A DNA stretch of 35,719 bases. It comes from Candidatus Bacteroides merdipullorum. Its GTDB lineage: Bacteria; Bacteroidota; Bacteroidia; Bacteroidales; Bacteroidaceae. Of the stretch, positions 1 through 9,276 are shown in pieces; the first letter of the stretch is position 1, and the number at the start of each line of letters is the position of its first letter. The notes beneath the pieces are model-generated. The model worked only from the letters and a program-made list of their open reading frames with translations, was not told the DNA's origin and did no database searches. The position numbers and the translations under genes are program-made. The stretch lies in NCBI GenBank assembly GCA_019116045.1, contig DXCK01000122.1, forward strand, positions 1 to 35,719, in the 5' to 3' direction.

Positions 1-136
1 TAAGAAGAAACTCTGCTTGCCTTCGGAAAAAGGTAGAAGTAAATTCATCCCTAATGAATTTTGATGTAGAAGAAGAATCCATGGAAACTTTTAATAACCT
101 ATTCGTTTAATTACCTAATTCAATTAACCCAAATTT
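1..136. other. Leader region upstream of the SusC gene
   Basis: This stretch is AT-rich and holds no convincing coding frame. It should carry the promoter and 5' leader of the glycan utilization locus that begins at 137. I see no clean TAnnTTTG box, so the true promoter may lie before the window starts. No regulator for the locus (hybrid two-component system or sigma/anti-sigma pair) is visible inside the window. Confidence 0.4.
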
Positions 137-3100
137 ATGAAAAGAAGCAAATTGTCGCAATTATTATTGCTTTTGCTGATGTTTCCCGGAGGGAGCCTTG
201 TGCTTGCCCATCCGAATGGGGCATCAAAACCAAGTGATTTGCCGATCTCACAGCAGACAGTGTTGAAAGTAAAAGGCACTGTTGTCGATGCGGCGGGTGA
301 GCCATTGATAGGCGTGAATATCCGCGAGCGAGGGACGAGCAACGGTACGATTACCGACATCAACGGTAGCTTTTCCTTGTCTGTAGCTGAAGGAGCCGTT
401 ATTGAGGTTTCTTATATAGGCTACAAGACGTTGGAGCTGGAACCGCAACCGGACCTCGGGCAGATAGTAATGACGGAAGATACCGAAGTGCTGGACGAAG
501 TGGTCGTGACCGCATTGGGTATCAAGCGTGCTGAAAAGGCATTGTCGTATAATGTGCAAGAAGTGAAATCCGATGAATTGATTCGTGCCAAAGATGCCAA
601 CTTTGTCAATTCACTGAACGGTAAGATTGCAGGTGTGACCATCAACCGGAGCGCCAGTGGAGTGGGTGGTGCAACCCGTGTGGTAATGCGTGGTGCCAAG
701 TCCATCGAAGGAGACAATAATGTATTGTACGTGGTCGATGGTATTCCCTTGTTCAATACTAATTTGGGACAAGGGAACGAAGTGCTCGGCGATACCAGGG
801 CCGCTACGGAGGGCATTGCCGATTTCAATCCCGAAGACATTGAGAGCATTTCCGTATTGAGCGGCCCTTCGGCTGCGGCCTTGTACGGAAGTAGCGCTGC
901 CAATGGTGTGATATTGATTACTACCAAGAAAGGAAAAGAAGGAAAGCTACAGATTTCATTCTCTTCTTCCACGGAGTTCAGCAAGGCTTATATGACTCCT
1001 GAATTCCAGAATACATACGGAAACAAGGAAGGCGTGTTTGAAAGCTGGGGAGACAAACTGGCGACGCCCAGCTCATATGACCCGAAGGATGATTTTTTCA
1101 ATACCGGAACGAATTTTATAAACTCGTTGACATTGTCTACCGGAACGGAGCACAATCAGACTTTTGCTTCGATTTCGTCTACCAATTCGAAAGGCATTGT
1201 CCCGAACAACCGATATGACCGCTTGAATTTTACCATCCGCAATACATCGACGTTCTTGGACGATAAGTTGCAATTGGATTTGGGCGCATCGTATGTGAAG
1301 CAGAAAGACCGCAACATGGTGTCTCAGGGCCAATATTGGAATCCGGTGATGGCTGCTTATTTGTTCCCCCGCGGTGAAAACTGGGATGCTATCAGGACAT
1401 TCGAACGCTACGACCAGAGCCGTAACATACCGGTGCAGTATTGGCCGGTGAGTGACGGTACGTATGGCAATCAAAATCCCTATTGGACGGCCTACCGCAA
1501 TGTGGCTCCCAGCGAGAAGAACCGCTATATGTTCAACGTAGGCTTGACTTATAAGATTTTCGACTGGTTGAACGTGGCTGCACGTTACCGCATGGACGAT
1601 TCTTATATAGATTTCGAACGGAAGATATATGCTTCTTCTTACGACGTGTTCACGGAAGGTTCCTCAAAAGGTCTTTATGAATACAATAACTACAAAGACC
1701 ATCAGGAATACGCGGATTTCATGGTAAACATCAACAAGCAATTCAAGGATTTCAATATCTCTGCTAATATCGGTTACAGTTATTCTAATTACGGGTCTGA
1801 AACCAAGGGATACAGAGGCCCGTTGCTGTTGGTTCCGAATTTGTTTGCCGCCAGCAACATCGATTCTTCCAAAGCTCGTGCGATTGAAGACGGAGGAGAT
1901 TCCCGTGTACGCAATCATGCGGTGTTTGCCAGTGTCGAATTGGGCTGGAAGAGCATGGTTTACTTGACCCTTACCGGACGTAATGACTGGAACTCGCGTT
2001 TGGTGAATACAGACGAAGAGTCGTTCTTCTATCCGTCCATCGGCTTGTCGGGCATCATTTCCGAAATGGTAGACCTTCCCGATTTCATTTCTTACTTGAA
2101 AGTCCGTGGTTCTTATACAGAAGTGGGTGCCCCGATTTCAAGTTCAGGTTTGACTCCGGGGACTGTGACGACTCCCATCGTAGGTGGCAGTTTGCAGGAA
2201 GATGGCATCTATCCGTTTACCGACTTTAAGGCCGAACGTACCCGCTCTTATGAATTTGGCCTGAGCGTGAAATTGTGGAACCACTTGAACGCTGAGGTGA
2301 CTTACTACAAGTCGAATACTTACAACCAGACTTTCCTTGGAGACCTTCCGGAATATTCAGGCTACAAGCAGATTTATTTGCAGGCAGGTAATGTGGAGAA
2401 CCGTGGATGGGAAGCTTCACTGGGTTATAGCAATACCTTTAAGGATTTCGGATTCTCTTCTTCGCTGACGTTCTCTCGCAACATCAATGAAATTAAGGAG
2501 ATGGTTCACGATTATCATACCGACCTGAGCCTGGAGCCCATTAACATTCCGCAGGTATTGAAAGAAAACGGCCGTGTCATTCTGAAAGAAGGCGGCAGCA
2601 TCAACGACATCTATGCCAACTCGTTCTTCAAGAAAGACAGCCAAGGTTTTGTTGAAATCAAGCAAGACGGATCTTATAGTTTGGAAACCGGTGATCCGGT
2701 ATATTTGGGTAAGACGACTCCTGATTTTACTTTGGGATGGAACAACTCGTTCTCTTATAAAGGATTTGGCCTGAGCTTCTTGATCAACGGACGTTTCGGC
2801 GGCGTGGTCACTTCTTCCACAGAAGCCATTTTGGACCGCTTTGGCGTGTCAAAGGCTTCGGCCGAGGCACGCGACTTGGGCGGGGCTTTGCTTCCCGGAC
2901 AAGGAAGAGTGGATGCTGAGACCTATTACAAAATGATTGGTACGGGTGACTACCAGACTTCCGGTTATTACGTATATAGCGCAACCAATATCCGCTTGCA
3001 GGAACTGACTTTAAGTTATACCTTCCCCAATTCGTGGTTTAAGAATGTATTGAAAGACGTGACAGTGTCGTTCATTGCCAATAACCCGTGGATGATTTAT

Positions 3101-3220
3101 TGCGAAGCTCCGTATGACCCGGAACTTACCCCGTCGACAGGGACCTATGGGCAAGGTAACGATTATTTCATGCAGCCGAGCGTAAGAAGTTTTGGTTTCG
3201 GTATTAAAGTTAAATTGTAA
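137..3220 (+). CDS. SusC/RagA-family TonB-dependent outer-membrane transporter
   Basis: This 1027-residue protein is an outer-membrane barrel that imports oligosaccharides using energy passed on by TonB. It begins with a signal peptide (Lys/Arg then a run of leucines, cleavage near residue 24). A carboxypeptidase-D regulatory-like domain follows at about residues 43-120, with the typical GTVVDAAGEPLIGVN start. Next comes a TonB-box-like DEVVVTAL and a plug domain with VLYVVDGIP and the SGPSAAALYGSSAANGVI motif. The remainder is a long barrel ending in the aromatic-rich SFGFGIKVKL. The length is normal for SusC. It is followed directly by the SusD gene, whose start lies 8 bases past this stop, so the two are surely cotranscribed. 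The GH18 gene downstream suggests a GlcNAc-containing or N-glycan substrate, but the sequence of this protein alone does not give the ligand. Confidence 0.95.
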   Translation: MKRSKLSQLLLLLLMFPGGSLVLAHPNGASKPSDLPISQQTVLKVKGTVVDAAGEPLIGVNIRERGTSNGTITDINGSFSLSVAEGAVIEVSYIGYKTLELEPQPDLGQIVMTEDTEVLDEVVVTALGIKRAEKALSYNVQEVKSDELIRAKDANFVNSLNGKIAGVTINRSASGVGGATRVVMRGAKSIEGDNNVLYVVDGIPLFNTNLGQGNEVLGDTRAATEGIADFNPEDIESISVLSGPSAAALYGSSAANGVILITTKKGKEGKLQISFSSSTEFSKAYMTPEFQNTYGNKEGVFESWGDKLATPSSYDPKDDFFNTGTNFINSLTLSTGTEHNQTFASISSTNSKGIVPNNRYDRLNFTIRNTSTFLDDKLQLDLGASYVKQKDRNMVSQGQYWNPVMAAYLFPRGENWDAIRTFERYDQSRNIPVQYWPVSDGTYGNQNPYWTAYRNVAPSEKNRYMFNVGLTYKIFDWLNVAARYRMDDSYIDFERKIYASSYDVFTEGSSKGLYEYNNYKDHQEYADFMVNINKQFKDFNISANIGYSYSNYGSETKGYRGPLLLVPNLFAASNIDSSKARAIEDGGDSRVRNHAVFASVELGWKSMVYLTLTGRNDWNSRLVNTDEESFFYPSIGLSGIISEMVDLPDFISYLKVRGSYTEVGAPISSSGLTPGTVTTPIVGGSLQEDGIYPFTDFKAERTRSYEFGLSVKLWNHLNAEVTYYKSNTYNQTFLGDLPEYSGYKQIYLQAGNVENRGWEASLGYSNTFKDFGFSSSLTFSRNINEIKEMVHDYHTDLSLEPINIPQVLKENGRVILKEGGSINDIYANSFFKKDSQGFVEIKQDGSYSLETGDPVYLGKTTPDFTLGWNNSFSYKGFGLSFLINGRFGGVVTSSTEAILDRFGVSKASAEARDLGGALLPGQGRVDAETYYKMIGTGDYQTSGYYVYSATNIRLQELTLSYTFPNSWFKNVLKDVTVSFIANNPWMIYCEAPYDPELTPSTGTYGQGNDYFMQPSVRSFGFGIKVKL

Positions 3221-3227
3221 TGTTACT

Positions 3228-4844
3228 ATGAAAAAAGTAAATCGATATAAAGTATTTGCAGGTGTTTGTGCATTGGCCTTGTTAGGTTCTTGTGACTATG
3301 AAGACATAAACACCAATCCGTATGAGATGACGGAAGAAATGGGCAAGATGGACGGCATTGCCATGGGTGGCCCTATGGTGACGTTGGAAAGGTATGTTAT
3401 CCCCGTAGGCACGCAGGCCGACGGTACGGACATCATCAACCAGTATCAAACGTCTTACCATCTGGCAGGAGATATTTGGAGCGGCTATTTCAGTGAAGAC
3501 AACAACTGGTACAGCGGCAACAACCACATGACTTATTATTTGCAGGACGAGTGGGTTTCTTCCATGTATCGTAATTCCTACACAGAGCCCTTCGCTTCTT
3601 GGAAAAAGATAAAGCAGGAATCGGAGAAGGCCGGTGCGCCGGAAGTCTTTGCATTGGCGCAGATTCTGAAAGTCTCCGCATGGCATAAGACGCTTGAAAC
3701 CTTCGGTCCTATTCCTTATACACATGCCGGGGAAGCTGCCTTGGTTATTCCTTTCGACAGCGAAGAGGAAGTGTACGACGCCATGTTTGCCGACTTGCAG
3801 AGTGCTGTGGCTGAATTGTCTTCGTTGGCCGAACAGGGAGGAACGGTAGTCGCCGATTTTGATGCCGTTTATGGCGGCGATGCAGCCAAGTGGGTGCGGT
3901 ATGCCAACTCGTTGATGCTGCGCCTGGCGATGCGCCTGAAATATGTAGCGCCGGACAAAGCCAAGCAGTGGGCAAAGACTGCTGTTGACGGCGGAGTGAT
4001 GACCGTAAGGACTGACGAGGCACAGATGAGCACTGGTGCCGGGTATGTATTTGTCAATAACATCGAGTGGCTGGCCGCGCAATATGGAGAGGCTCGCATG
4101 GGTACAAGCATGTTTGCTTACCTGAACGGTTACGAAGACCCGCGCCTGAGCAAGTATTTTTCTCCTGCCGACGCCGCTAATAGCTATGCGCTGGAGGCTT
4201 TTGACGGAAGCAAGTATGCCCCGGTTCCTCCCGGACACGTACAGGGAAATAACTTGTTTGAATTGTTCTCGCTGCCGAACATGACCAGCTCTACGCCTAC
4301 TTATTGGATGCGTGCGTCGGAAGTTTATTTCTTGCTGGCTGAAGCAGCATTGGAGTGGCCGGAGTTCGGCGATGCAGAGTCGTTGTACAAGCAGGGCATC
4401 CAGATGTCGTTCGAAGAAAACGGCCTTACGGCTTCCGAAGTCGATGCCTACTTGGCTACGGGAGCTACACCGGTGGCTGTCAGTGTCAGGGCCGATGGCT
4501 ATTCTTACGGAGCGTCCGCTCCGACAAGGGCCACGACCGAGTTTACCGGCAGCAATGAAGAAAAACTGGAGAAAATCATGATTCAAAAATGGATTGCCCT
4601 TTATCCGAACGGGCAGGAAGCATGGACAGAATTCAGGCGGACGGGTTATCCGAAGCTGAATCCTGTGCAGAATAACAGAGGGGCGGCCCAAGGCGTAACA
4701 ACGGAAGGCGGTATTCGCCGGATGGTTTACCCGTTGAGTTTCTCGCAGTCGGAGGAAGACAGGGCCAACTATGAGGAGGCTGTGCAGAAGTTGAAAGACA
4801 AAGCAGACACGCCTGCTTCCAAATTGTGGTGGGATTGCAGGTAA
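3228..4844 (+). CDS. SusD-like glycan-binding outer-membrane lipoprotein
   Basis: This 538-residue lipoprotein is the partner lid of the SusC transporter and helps capture glycans at the cell surface. The start is taken at the ATG at 3228, because it gives a lipoprotein signal ending in LLGSC with the lipidated cysteine at residue 22. The longer frame from a TTG at 3192 overlaps susC and has no role. The acidic residues after the cysteine (CDYEDI) fit a Bacteroidetes surface-export signal. The early DINTNPY motif is typical of the SusD-like_2 branch. The RASEVYFLLAEAAL helix and the C-terminal block QKWIALYPNGQEAWTEFRRTGYP are both SusD/RagB hallmarks. It lies between susC and the GH18 gene in one operon. 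The binding specificity cannot be read from the sequence. Confidence 0.94.
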   Translation: MKKVNRYKVFAGVCALALLGSCDYEDINTNPYEMTEEMGKMDGIAMGGPMVTLERYVIPVGTQADGTDIINQYQTSYHLAGDIWSGYFSEDNNWYSGNNHMTYYLQDEWVSSMYRNSYTEPFASWKKIKQESEKAGAPEVFALAQILKVSAWHKTLETFGPIPYTHAGEAALVIPFDSEEEVYDAMFADLQSAVAELSSLAEQGGTVVADFDAVYGGDAAKWVRYANSLMLRLAMRLKYVAPDKAKQWAKTAVDGGVMTVRTDEAQMSTGAGYVFVNNIEWLAAQYGEARMGTSMFAYLNGYEDPRLSKYFSPADAANSYALEAFDGSKYAPVPPGHVQGNNLFELFSLPNMTSSTPTYWMRASEVYFLLAEAALEWPEFGDAESLYKQGIQMSFEENGLTASEVDAYLATGATPVAVSVRADGYSYGASAPTRATTEFTGSNEEKLEKIMIQKWIALYPNGQEAWTEFRRTGYPKLNPVQNNRGAAQGVTTEGGIRRMVYPLSFSQSEEDRANYEEAVQKLKDKADTPASKLWWDCR

Positions 4845-4861
4845 TTATCAACAACTAAAAA

Positions 4862-6016
4862 ATGATGAATATGAATAGTATATTGAAAAGAATATTGTAT
4901 GCGTTTCCTCTGCTCGGAATGATGGTTGCATCGTGCACGGATGTTGAGAAAATCGAGATGGACCATATCGGAGGATACAATACGATGGATAATGAAGAGA
5001 GCGAAGCCTATTATTCCGACCTGCGTGCGTGGAAAGCTACCGCTCAGAATTACGGGCGTCCTGTATCTTTTGGCTGGTTCAGCAACTGGTCTCCGGAAGG
5101 CCCGATTCGTAAAGGTTATCTGACGTCATTGCCGGACAGCATTGACATGGTCTCGATGTGGAGTGGCCCGTTTGACTTGAATGAAGCCAAGATTGCGGAT
5201 AAGAATACGTTCCAGCAGAAGAAAGGCGGCAAGGTTTTTGTCTGCTACATCCTGCATAACATCGGAACGGGCATTACCCCGGCTTCTGTGGCAGAGAAAG
5301 TGCAAGAAGAGAATCCTGACGCTTCCAGCGATGAGATTACAGCCTTGACCAAGAAGGCCACCGAAGAGTATTGGGGATTCACCAGCGGCGTGAAAGGTTC
5401 GGAAGACCATACTGCCGCCATCCGGAGATATGCCAAAGCTTTGGTGGATACGATTGTCGCCACCAACTATGACGGCCTGGACATCGACTGGGAGCCGAAT
5501 AACGGCGGCGATGGAGACGGTAGTTTGAAAGGCAACGGCGGACGCTATCTGCATGTGCTGGTGGAAGAAATCGGCAAATATTTCGGCCCGAAAGCCACGG
5601 AGCGCCCGAATGGAAAATATTACTATTTCATGATTGACGGCGAAATCTGGAATGCCTATAAGGAATCGGCACCTTACTTCGATTACTTCATCACGCAGGC
5701 ATACGGGGACAGCTACTTGGACTATCGCGTATCGACGCTTCAGAACTGGTGCGGCGAGTATTATGACTACCGGAAGCATATCTTTACCGAGAACTTCGAG
5801 TCTTCTTGGAACACGGGAGGCGTATTGCTCCGCCAAGCTGCCTACAACCATCAGAACGGGCCGAAAGGCGGCGTGGGAGCGTTCCGCCTGGACAATGACT
5901 ATGACAATACTCCGGACTACAAGTATATGCGCCAGGCCATTCAAATCAACCAGCAGGCTTACGAGGAATGGATAGAGGAGCATAGTGGCAATAACAACGA
6001 TAACACAGAACAGTAA
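4862..6016 (+). CDS. GH18-family glycoside hydrolase lipoprotein (probable endo-beta-N-acetylglucosaminidase)
   Basis: This 384-residue protein carries the glycoside hydrolase family 18 signature DxxDxDxE as DGLDIDWE at residues 204-211. E211 is the expected catalytic acid, and D207 and D209 are the assisting aspartates, so the site looks intact. A lipoprotein signal ends in VASC, with Cys25 as the lipid anchor. Strand-like segments on either side (KVFVCYILHN before the motif, YYYFMIDGEIW and YFDYFITQAYGD after it) fit the GH18 barrel. GH18 contains chitinases and enzymes that cleave the chitobiose core of N-glycans. The SusC/SusD partners and the DUF1735 protein downstream make the N-glycan role the likelier one, by analogy with known Bacteroides loci. 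The gene starts 17 bases after the SusD stop. The exact linkage cut is an inference. Confidence 0.88.
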   Translation: MMNMNSILKRILYAFPLLGMMVASCTDVEKIEMDHIGGYNTMDNEESEAYYSDLRAWKATAQNYGRPVSFGWFSNWSPEGPIRKGYLTSLPDSIDMVSMWSGPFDLNEAKIADKNTFQQKKGGKVFVCYILHNIGTGITPASVAEKVQEENPDASSDEITALTKKATEEYWGFTSGVKGSEDHTAAIRRYAKALVDTIVATNYDGLDIDWEPNNGGDGDGSLKGNGGRYLHVLVEEIGKYFGPKATERPNGKYYYFMIDGEIWNAYKESAPYFDYFITQAYGDSYLDYRVSTLQNWCGEYYDYRKHIFTENFESSWNTGGVLLRQAAYNHQNGPKGGVGAFRLDNDYDNTPDYKYMRQAIQINQQAYEEWIEEHSGNNNDNTEQ

Positions 6017-6020
6017 CCTT

Positions 6021-7202
6021 ATGAAACGTATCAATTTATATTCAGGTATTTTGGTTGCAATGGCTTTCTTGTTTTTCGGTTGCAACGATAGTGAGAACGA
6101 CTTGCTGGAATCGAAACTGTACTTCGAAAGTGATGTAATCAATGTGGAAACGGAAGAAGACACTTATGAATGTGAGGTAGTCTCGCGGCTGTCGAGCATG
6201 GTGGGCAATGACGTAAGTGTCAGTTACAGCGTGGGCGGCCAGGATTTGGTGGACCAGTATAACCAGAAACACGGGACTGCCTGTCTGCTCATGCCGGAAG
6301 GCAATTATGAGATGGAGGGACATTCGTCTGTCATCAAAGCCGGTGAGTTGTATGCCGGCTCGTGCGCTGTCTCGTTGAAGAACATCCAGGCCGGGGAAGA
6401 TGGTGTTACTTACGTGCTGCCGCTCTTGCTGAACAGTTCGGACATCACGCTGATGAACGGGGAAAATGTGACGTACATCGTGGTGAAGAAACCTATCATC
6501 ATTGATAAAGTGTATGACATCACTCCCAACTGGCTGGATGTGCGTTTGCCGAAGAGTTGCGCGTCGATGAGTTCTGTCACCTACGAAGCTTTGCTTTATG
6601 CGGAGCGGTGGAACAATCTGGGTACCATCATGGGCAACGAGGGCATCTTGATTTTGCGTACGGGTGACTTGAACCATCCGGACAATGAAATCCAGGTAGC
6701 GGGCAACGTGCAGCTCCAGATACCGGAAGACGTGGTTAACAGCTATGCGCTGAACAAATGGTACCACGTAGCATTCACTTACGATTCTCCTTCGGGCATG
6801 GCTGCCATCTACCTGAATGGGGAAAAGGTGGCTGAAAAGGGCGTGGGAAGCGGTCTGACCTTCGACTTGAACCAGCACTTCAGCATCGGTTATGCTTACG
6901 ACTACGACAGCCGCCGCACATGGTATGGCTTCATGAGCGAGGTGCGCCTGTGGTCAGTGGCCCGCACAGCCAACCAACTCCGCGACAACATGATGTACGT
7001 AGACCCGGCGAGCGACGGATTGGTCGGCTATTGGAAACTGAACGGCGAAGATTACTACGAGGAAAATGGCGTATGGTACGTGAAAGACCAGTCGCCCAAC
7101 GGCAACAACGCCACTTCCAACCGGGGCCTGCGCGGAGACAATGGCGGCAGCCAGACGTTCGTAGAACCGACAGTCGTAGACATGAGAGTGAAGATTGAAT
7201 AA
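6021..7202 (+). CDS. DUF1735 and LamG-domain surface lipoprotein (probable glycan-binding accessory protein)
   Basis: This 393-residue protein is likely a cell-surface glycan-binding partner of the locus. The ATG at 6021, four bases after the GH18 stop, gives a lipoprotein signal ending in FFGC with Cys21, followed by acidic residues (CNDSEND). Residues of about 35-150 resemble DUF1735, the N-terminal domain found in Bacteroides GH18 enzymes and their neighbours, with the LYFESDVINV start. Residues of about 180-350 look like a concanavalin A/LamG fold, with KWYHVAFTYD, a YLNGEKV hairpin and the FMSEVRLWSVART block. No glycosidase motif is visible, so binding rather than catalysis is inferred. 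It is the last gene of the operon, and a terminator follows within about 100 bases. Confidence 0.82.
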   Translation: MKRINLYSGILVAMAFLFFGCNDSENDLLESKLYFESDVINVETEEDTYECEVVSRLSSMVGNDVSVSYSVGGQDLVDQYNQKHGTACLLMPEGNYEMEGHSSVIKAGELYAGSCAVSLKNIQAGEDGVTYVLPLLLNSSDITLMNGENVTYIVVKKPIIIDKVYDITPNWLDVRLPKSCASMSSVTYEALLYAERWNNLGTIMGNEGILILRTGDLNHPDNEIQVAGNVQLQIPEDVVNSYALNKWYHVAFTYDSPSGMAAIYLNGEKVAEKGVGSGLTFDLNQHFSIGYAYDYDSRRTWYGFMSEVRLWSVARTANQLRDNMMYVDPASDGLVGYWKLNGEDYYEENGVWYVKDQSPNGNNATSNRGLRGDNGGSQTFVEPTVVDMRVKIE

Positions 7203-7258
7203 TCCGAAGGACTTGTTATCGCGTTGGACACGGACGGCGTGTCCGGGATAAACAGAGT

Positions 7259-7299
7259 GAAGCCTGCTTGCCGAGGATAACTTGGCAGCAGGCTTTTTT
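7259..7299 (+). terminator. Rho-independent terminator of the GH18/SusCD operon
   Basis: The arms AGCCTGC (7261-7267) and GCAGGCT (7287-7293) pair, with TGCC and GGCA extending the stem past one bulged base. Six T residues follow at 7294-7299. The position, some 60 bases after the last stop codon of the locus, fits its terminator. A second smaller hairpin (GGACAC/GTGTCC, 7226-7244) lies just upstream without a T run. Confidence 0.85.
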
Positions 7300-7302
7300 C
7301 TT

Positions 7303-7390
7303 GTGCGCACGAGCCATTTGGAGGGTGCGGACGAAGCAAGGCTGAAGTTCGGGACAGGCAGAGCTTTGCCGTAGGGGCAGCGCGGACACT
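7303..7390. repeat. Weak, degenerate 22-bp-period repeats
   Basis: Blocks starting at 7303, 7325 and 7347 are each 22 bases long and begin GTGCGCACGAGC, GTGCGGACGAAG and GTTCGGGACAGG. A fourth block (7369-7390) is barely recognisable. By eye, adjacent units agree at about half of their positions, mostly in the first 14 bases. The middle unit also resembles the repeat unit at 20991-21012. The 7203-7547 gap otherwise holds only the terminator and the tonB promoter. Confidence 0.35.
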
Positions 7391-7500
7391 CAATGGCCAA
7401 TGCTCTCTTTGGAAAGTGTGAATCCTTCGTGGAAGGATAAAAAGGCCGGTTGCTTTGCAGAAAAACAATCTTTTGTGTACAGGAATAGAAGGAAAAACGC

Positions 7501-7508
7501 TATATTTG
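7501..7508 (+). promoter_or_regulatory. Bacteroidetes -7 box for the tonB operon
   Basis: TATATTTG matches the TAnnTTTG consensus fully and lies 39 bases before the tonB start. The nearest TTTG upstream (7472-7475) is 25 bases away, longer than the usual 19-21, so the -33 element is unclear. Confidence 0.5.
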
Positions 7509-7547
7509 CCACAAAAGGAACACTGATACGAACCGAATGTATGGGTT

Positions 7548-8240
7548 ATGGAAGTAAAGAAGTCGTCCGAAGCAGATTTGGAGCAACATCGCCCCACGTG
7601 GCTGTTGCTTGGCTGCGTGGTAGCATTGTCTGTCTTGTTTGTGGCTCTCGAATGGTCGGTACGTACCGATGACGCGGATTGGCAGGATTTGCTCCCGGAA
7701 CTGGTGTTTGAGGAAGAACTTGAAGTCCCGATGATTGAGCAGCCCGAGGTTATCCCTCCTCCACCTCCTGTGGTGCCAGCCGTTACGCCGGAGGTGGTGA
7801 CAGTGGTAGAAGATGATGTTCAAGTAGAGGATGAACCTGTCGAAATTCAAGAACAAGTTGGTGGGGCTTCTGCTGATGATGCACAGCCTGTGGAAGCAGA
7901 AGAAAGTTTATCAACAGAAAAAGGAGACTTTGTTCTGGTGGATGAGTTGCCTGAATTTCCGGATGGAGGGCAAGCTGGTCTGATGCGGTATTTGACTCAG
8001 CATATACGTTATCCGTTGTTTGCACAGCATCGTAACTTGCAGGGCAACGTGGTGTGCCAGTTCATGGTGAATGAAGACGGTAGCATATCAGATGTCCGTG
8101 TGCTGCAAGGGGTTCATCCGGTTCTGGACAATGAAGCTGTCCGGGTGCTTCGCTTTATGCCTCGTTGGAAACCTGGGCGATTGCACGGAAAGCCGGTACG
8201 TGTGTGCTATTCTTTGCCTGTGGTATTTAGGTTACAGTAA
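7548..8240 (+). CDS. tonB: TonB-family energy transducer
   Basis: This 230-residue inner-membrane protein spans the periplasm and passes proton-motive energy to outer-membrane receptors. It has a short cytoplasmic N-terminus and one membrane helix at about residues 18-36 (WLLLGCVVALSVLFVAL). A Pro/Glu/Val-rich periplasmic stretch follows, with a PPPPPVVP run. The C-terminal TonB domain, about residues 140-230, contains LQGNVVCQFMVNEDGSISDVRVLQG and ends in PVRVCYSLPVVFRLQ. The ATG at 7548 gives the expected topology. It begins an operon with a prenyl synthase 18 bases downstream. The ExbB/ExbD partners lie 3 kb further on, past a tRNA gene. Bacteroides species usually carry several TonB paralogues, so which receptors it serves is not known. 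Confidence 0.9.
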   Translation: MEVKKSSEADLEQHRPTWLLLGCVVALSVLFVALEWSVRTDDADWQDLLPELVFEEELEVPMIEQPEVIPPPPPVVPAVTPEVVTVVEDDVQVEDEPVEIQEQVGGASADDAQPVEAEESLSTEKGDFVLVDELPEFPDGGQAGLMRYLTQHIRYPLFAQHRNLQGNVVCQFMVNEDGSISDVRVLQGVHPVLDNEAVRVLRFMPRWKPGRLHGKPVRVCYSLPVVFRLQ

Positions 8241-8258
8241 AATTTAATAAGATATTGT

Positions 8259-9233
8259 ATGTTTACGACTACTGAATTGTTGGAGAAAATAAATAATCAC
8301 CTTGCCGGACTGAAGTTTACCCGTCAGCCGCAGGGTTTGTATGAACCTGTTTCTTACGTGCTCTCGCTGGGAGGGAAACGTATTCGCCCCGTGTTGATGT
8401 TGATGGCTTATAACTTATATCGCGAGGACGTGGAAAACATTTTGGCACCGGCTACGGGCATTGAGGTGTATCATAATTATACGCTGCTGCATGATGACTT
8501 GATGGATAAAGCTGACATGCGCCGTGGTAAACCGACTGTGCATAAGGTTTGGAACGAAAATGCGGCTATTCTGTCCGGTGATGCAATGTTGGTGCTGGCC
8601 TATCAGTTTATGGCGCAATGTAACCCGGCTTATCTGAAGGCTGTTTTGGATGTGTTCAGCCTTACTGCTTTGGAGATTTGTGAAGGGCAGCAGATGGATA
8701 TGGATTTTGAAACCCGTAAGGATGTGACAGAGGCGGAATATTTGGAAATGATCCGTCTGAAGACGTCGGTTCTTCTGGCTGGCAGTTTGAAGATTGGGGC
8801 TATGCTGGCGGGGGCTACAGAAGAAGATGCCGGGCATCTGTATGATTTTGGCATAAACTTAGGCATTGTATTTCAGTTGAAAGATGATTTGCTGGATGTG
8901 TATGGAAACCCGGAAGTGTTTGGAAAAAATATCGGAGGTGATATCTTGTGCAACAAGAAAACTTATTTGTTGATAAAGGCTTTTGAACAGGCAGATGAGA
9001 AACAACGGCGTGCTTTGGATTTTTGGATAGATGCTGATGCTTATGTGCCTGAGAAAAAGATTGCGGCAGTAACGGAGTTGTACGACGAGATAGGGGTAAA
9101 AAGCTTGTGTGAGGGTTTGATGGAGGAATACCTTGTTAGAGCGCGTGCTGCATTGTTGGCTGTGGACGTGCCGTCGGAACGTAAACACTTTCTGGAGAAG
9201 CTGATGGATAAGCTGGTGGAGCGTCAGTCTTAA
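8259..9233 (+). CDS. Polyprenyl (farnesyl/geranylgeranyl-type) diphosphate synthase
   Basis: This 324-residue enzyme condenses isopentenyl diphosphate with allylic diphosphates to build linear isoprenoids for quinones and the undecaprenyl carrier. The GGKRIRPVL motif binds diphosphate. The first Asp-rich motif is DDLMDKADMRRGKPT, and the second is QLKDDLLDVYG, with lysines of a GKNIGGDI loop nearby, so all catalytic elements are present. The length fits the trans-prenyltransferase family. The residues just before the first Asp-rich motif include YHNYTLLHDD. I cannot assign the product chain length from them with confidence, and both C15/C20 and longer products are possible. It is cotranscribed with tonB and the next gene. 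Confidence 0.9.
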   Translation: MFTTTELLEKINNHLAGLKFTRQPQGLYEPVSYVLSLGGKRIRPVLMLMAYNLYREDVENILAPATGIEVYHNYTLLHDDLMDKADMRRGKPTVHKVWNENAAILSGDAMLVLAYQFMAQCNPAYLKAVLDVFSLTALEICEGQQMDMDFETRKDVTEAEYLEMIRLKTSVLLAGSLKIGAMLAGATEEDAGHLYDFGINLGIVFQLKDDLLDVYGNPEVFGKNIGGDILCNKKTYLLIKAFEQADEKQRRALDFWIDADAYVPEKKIAAVTELYDEIGVKSLCEGLMEEYLVRARAALLAVDVPSERKHFLEKLMDKLVERQS

Positions 9234-9276
9234 AAGAATGAGGTAAAATGATGTGTTATACTAAAAAATAGAAGTG

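Noticed and set aside
3282..4691. A 469-codon minus-strand frame inside the SusD-like gene
   Set aside because: The plus-strand SusD-like protein has a lipobox and family motifs. The antisense frame is a composition artefact.
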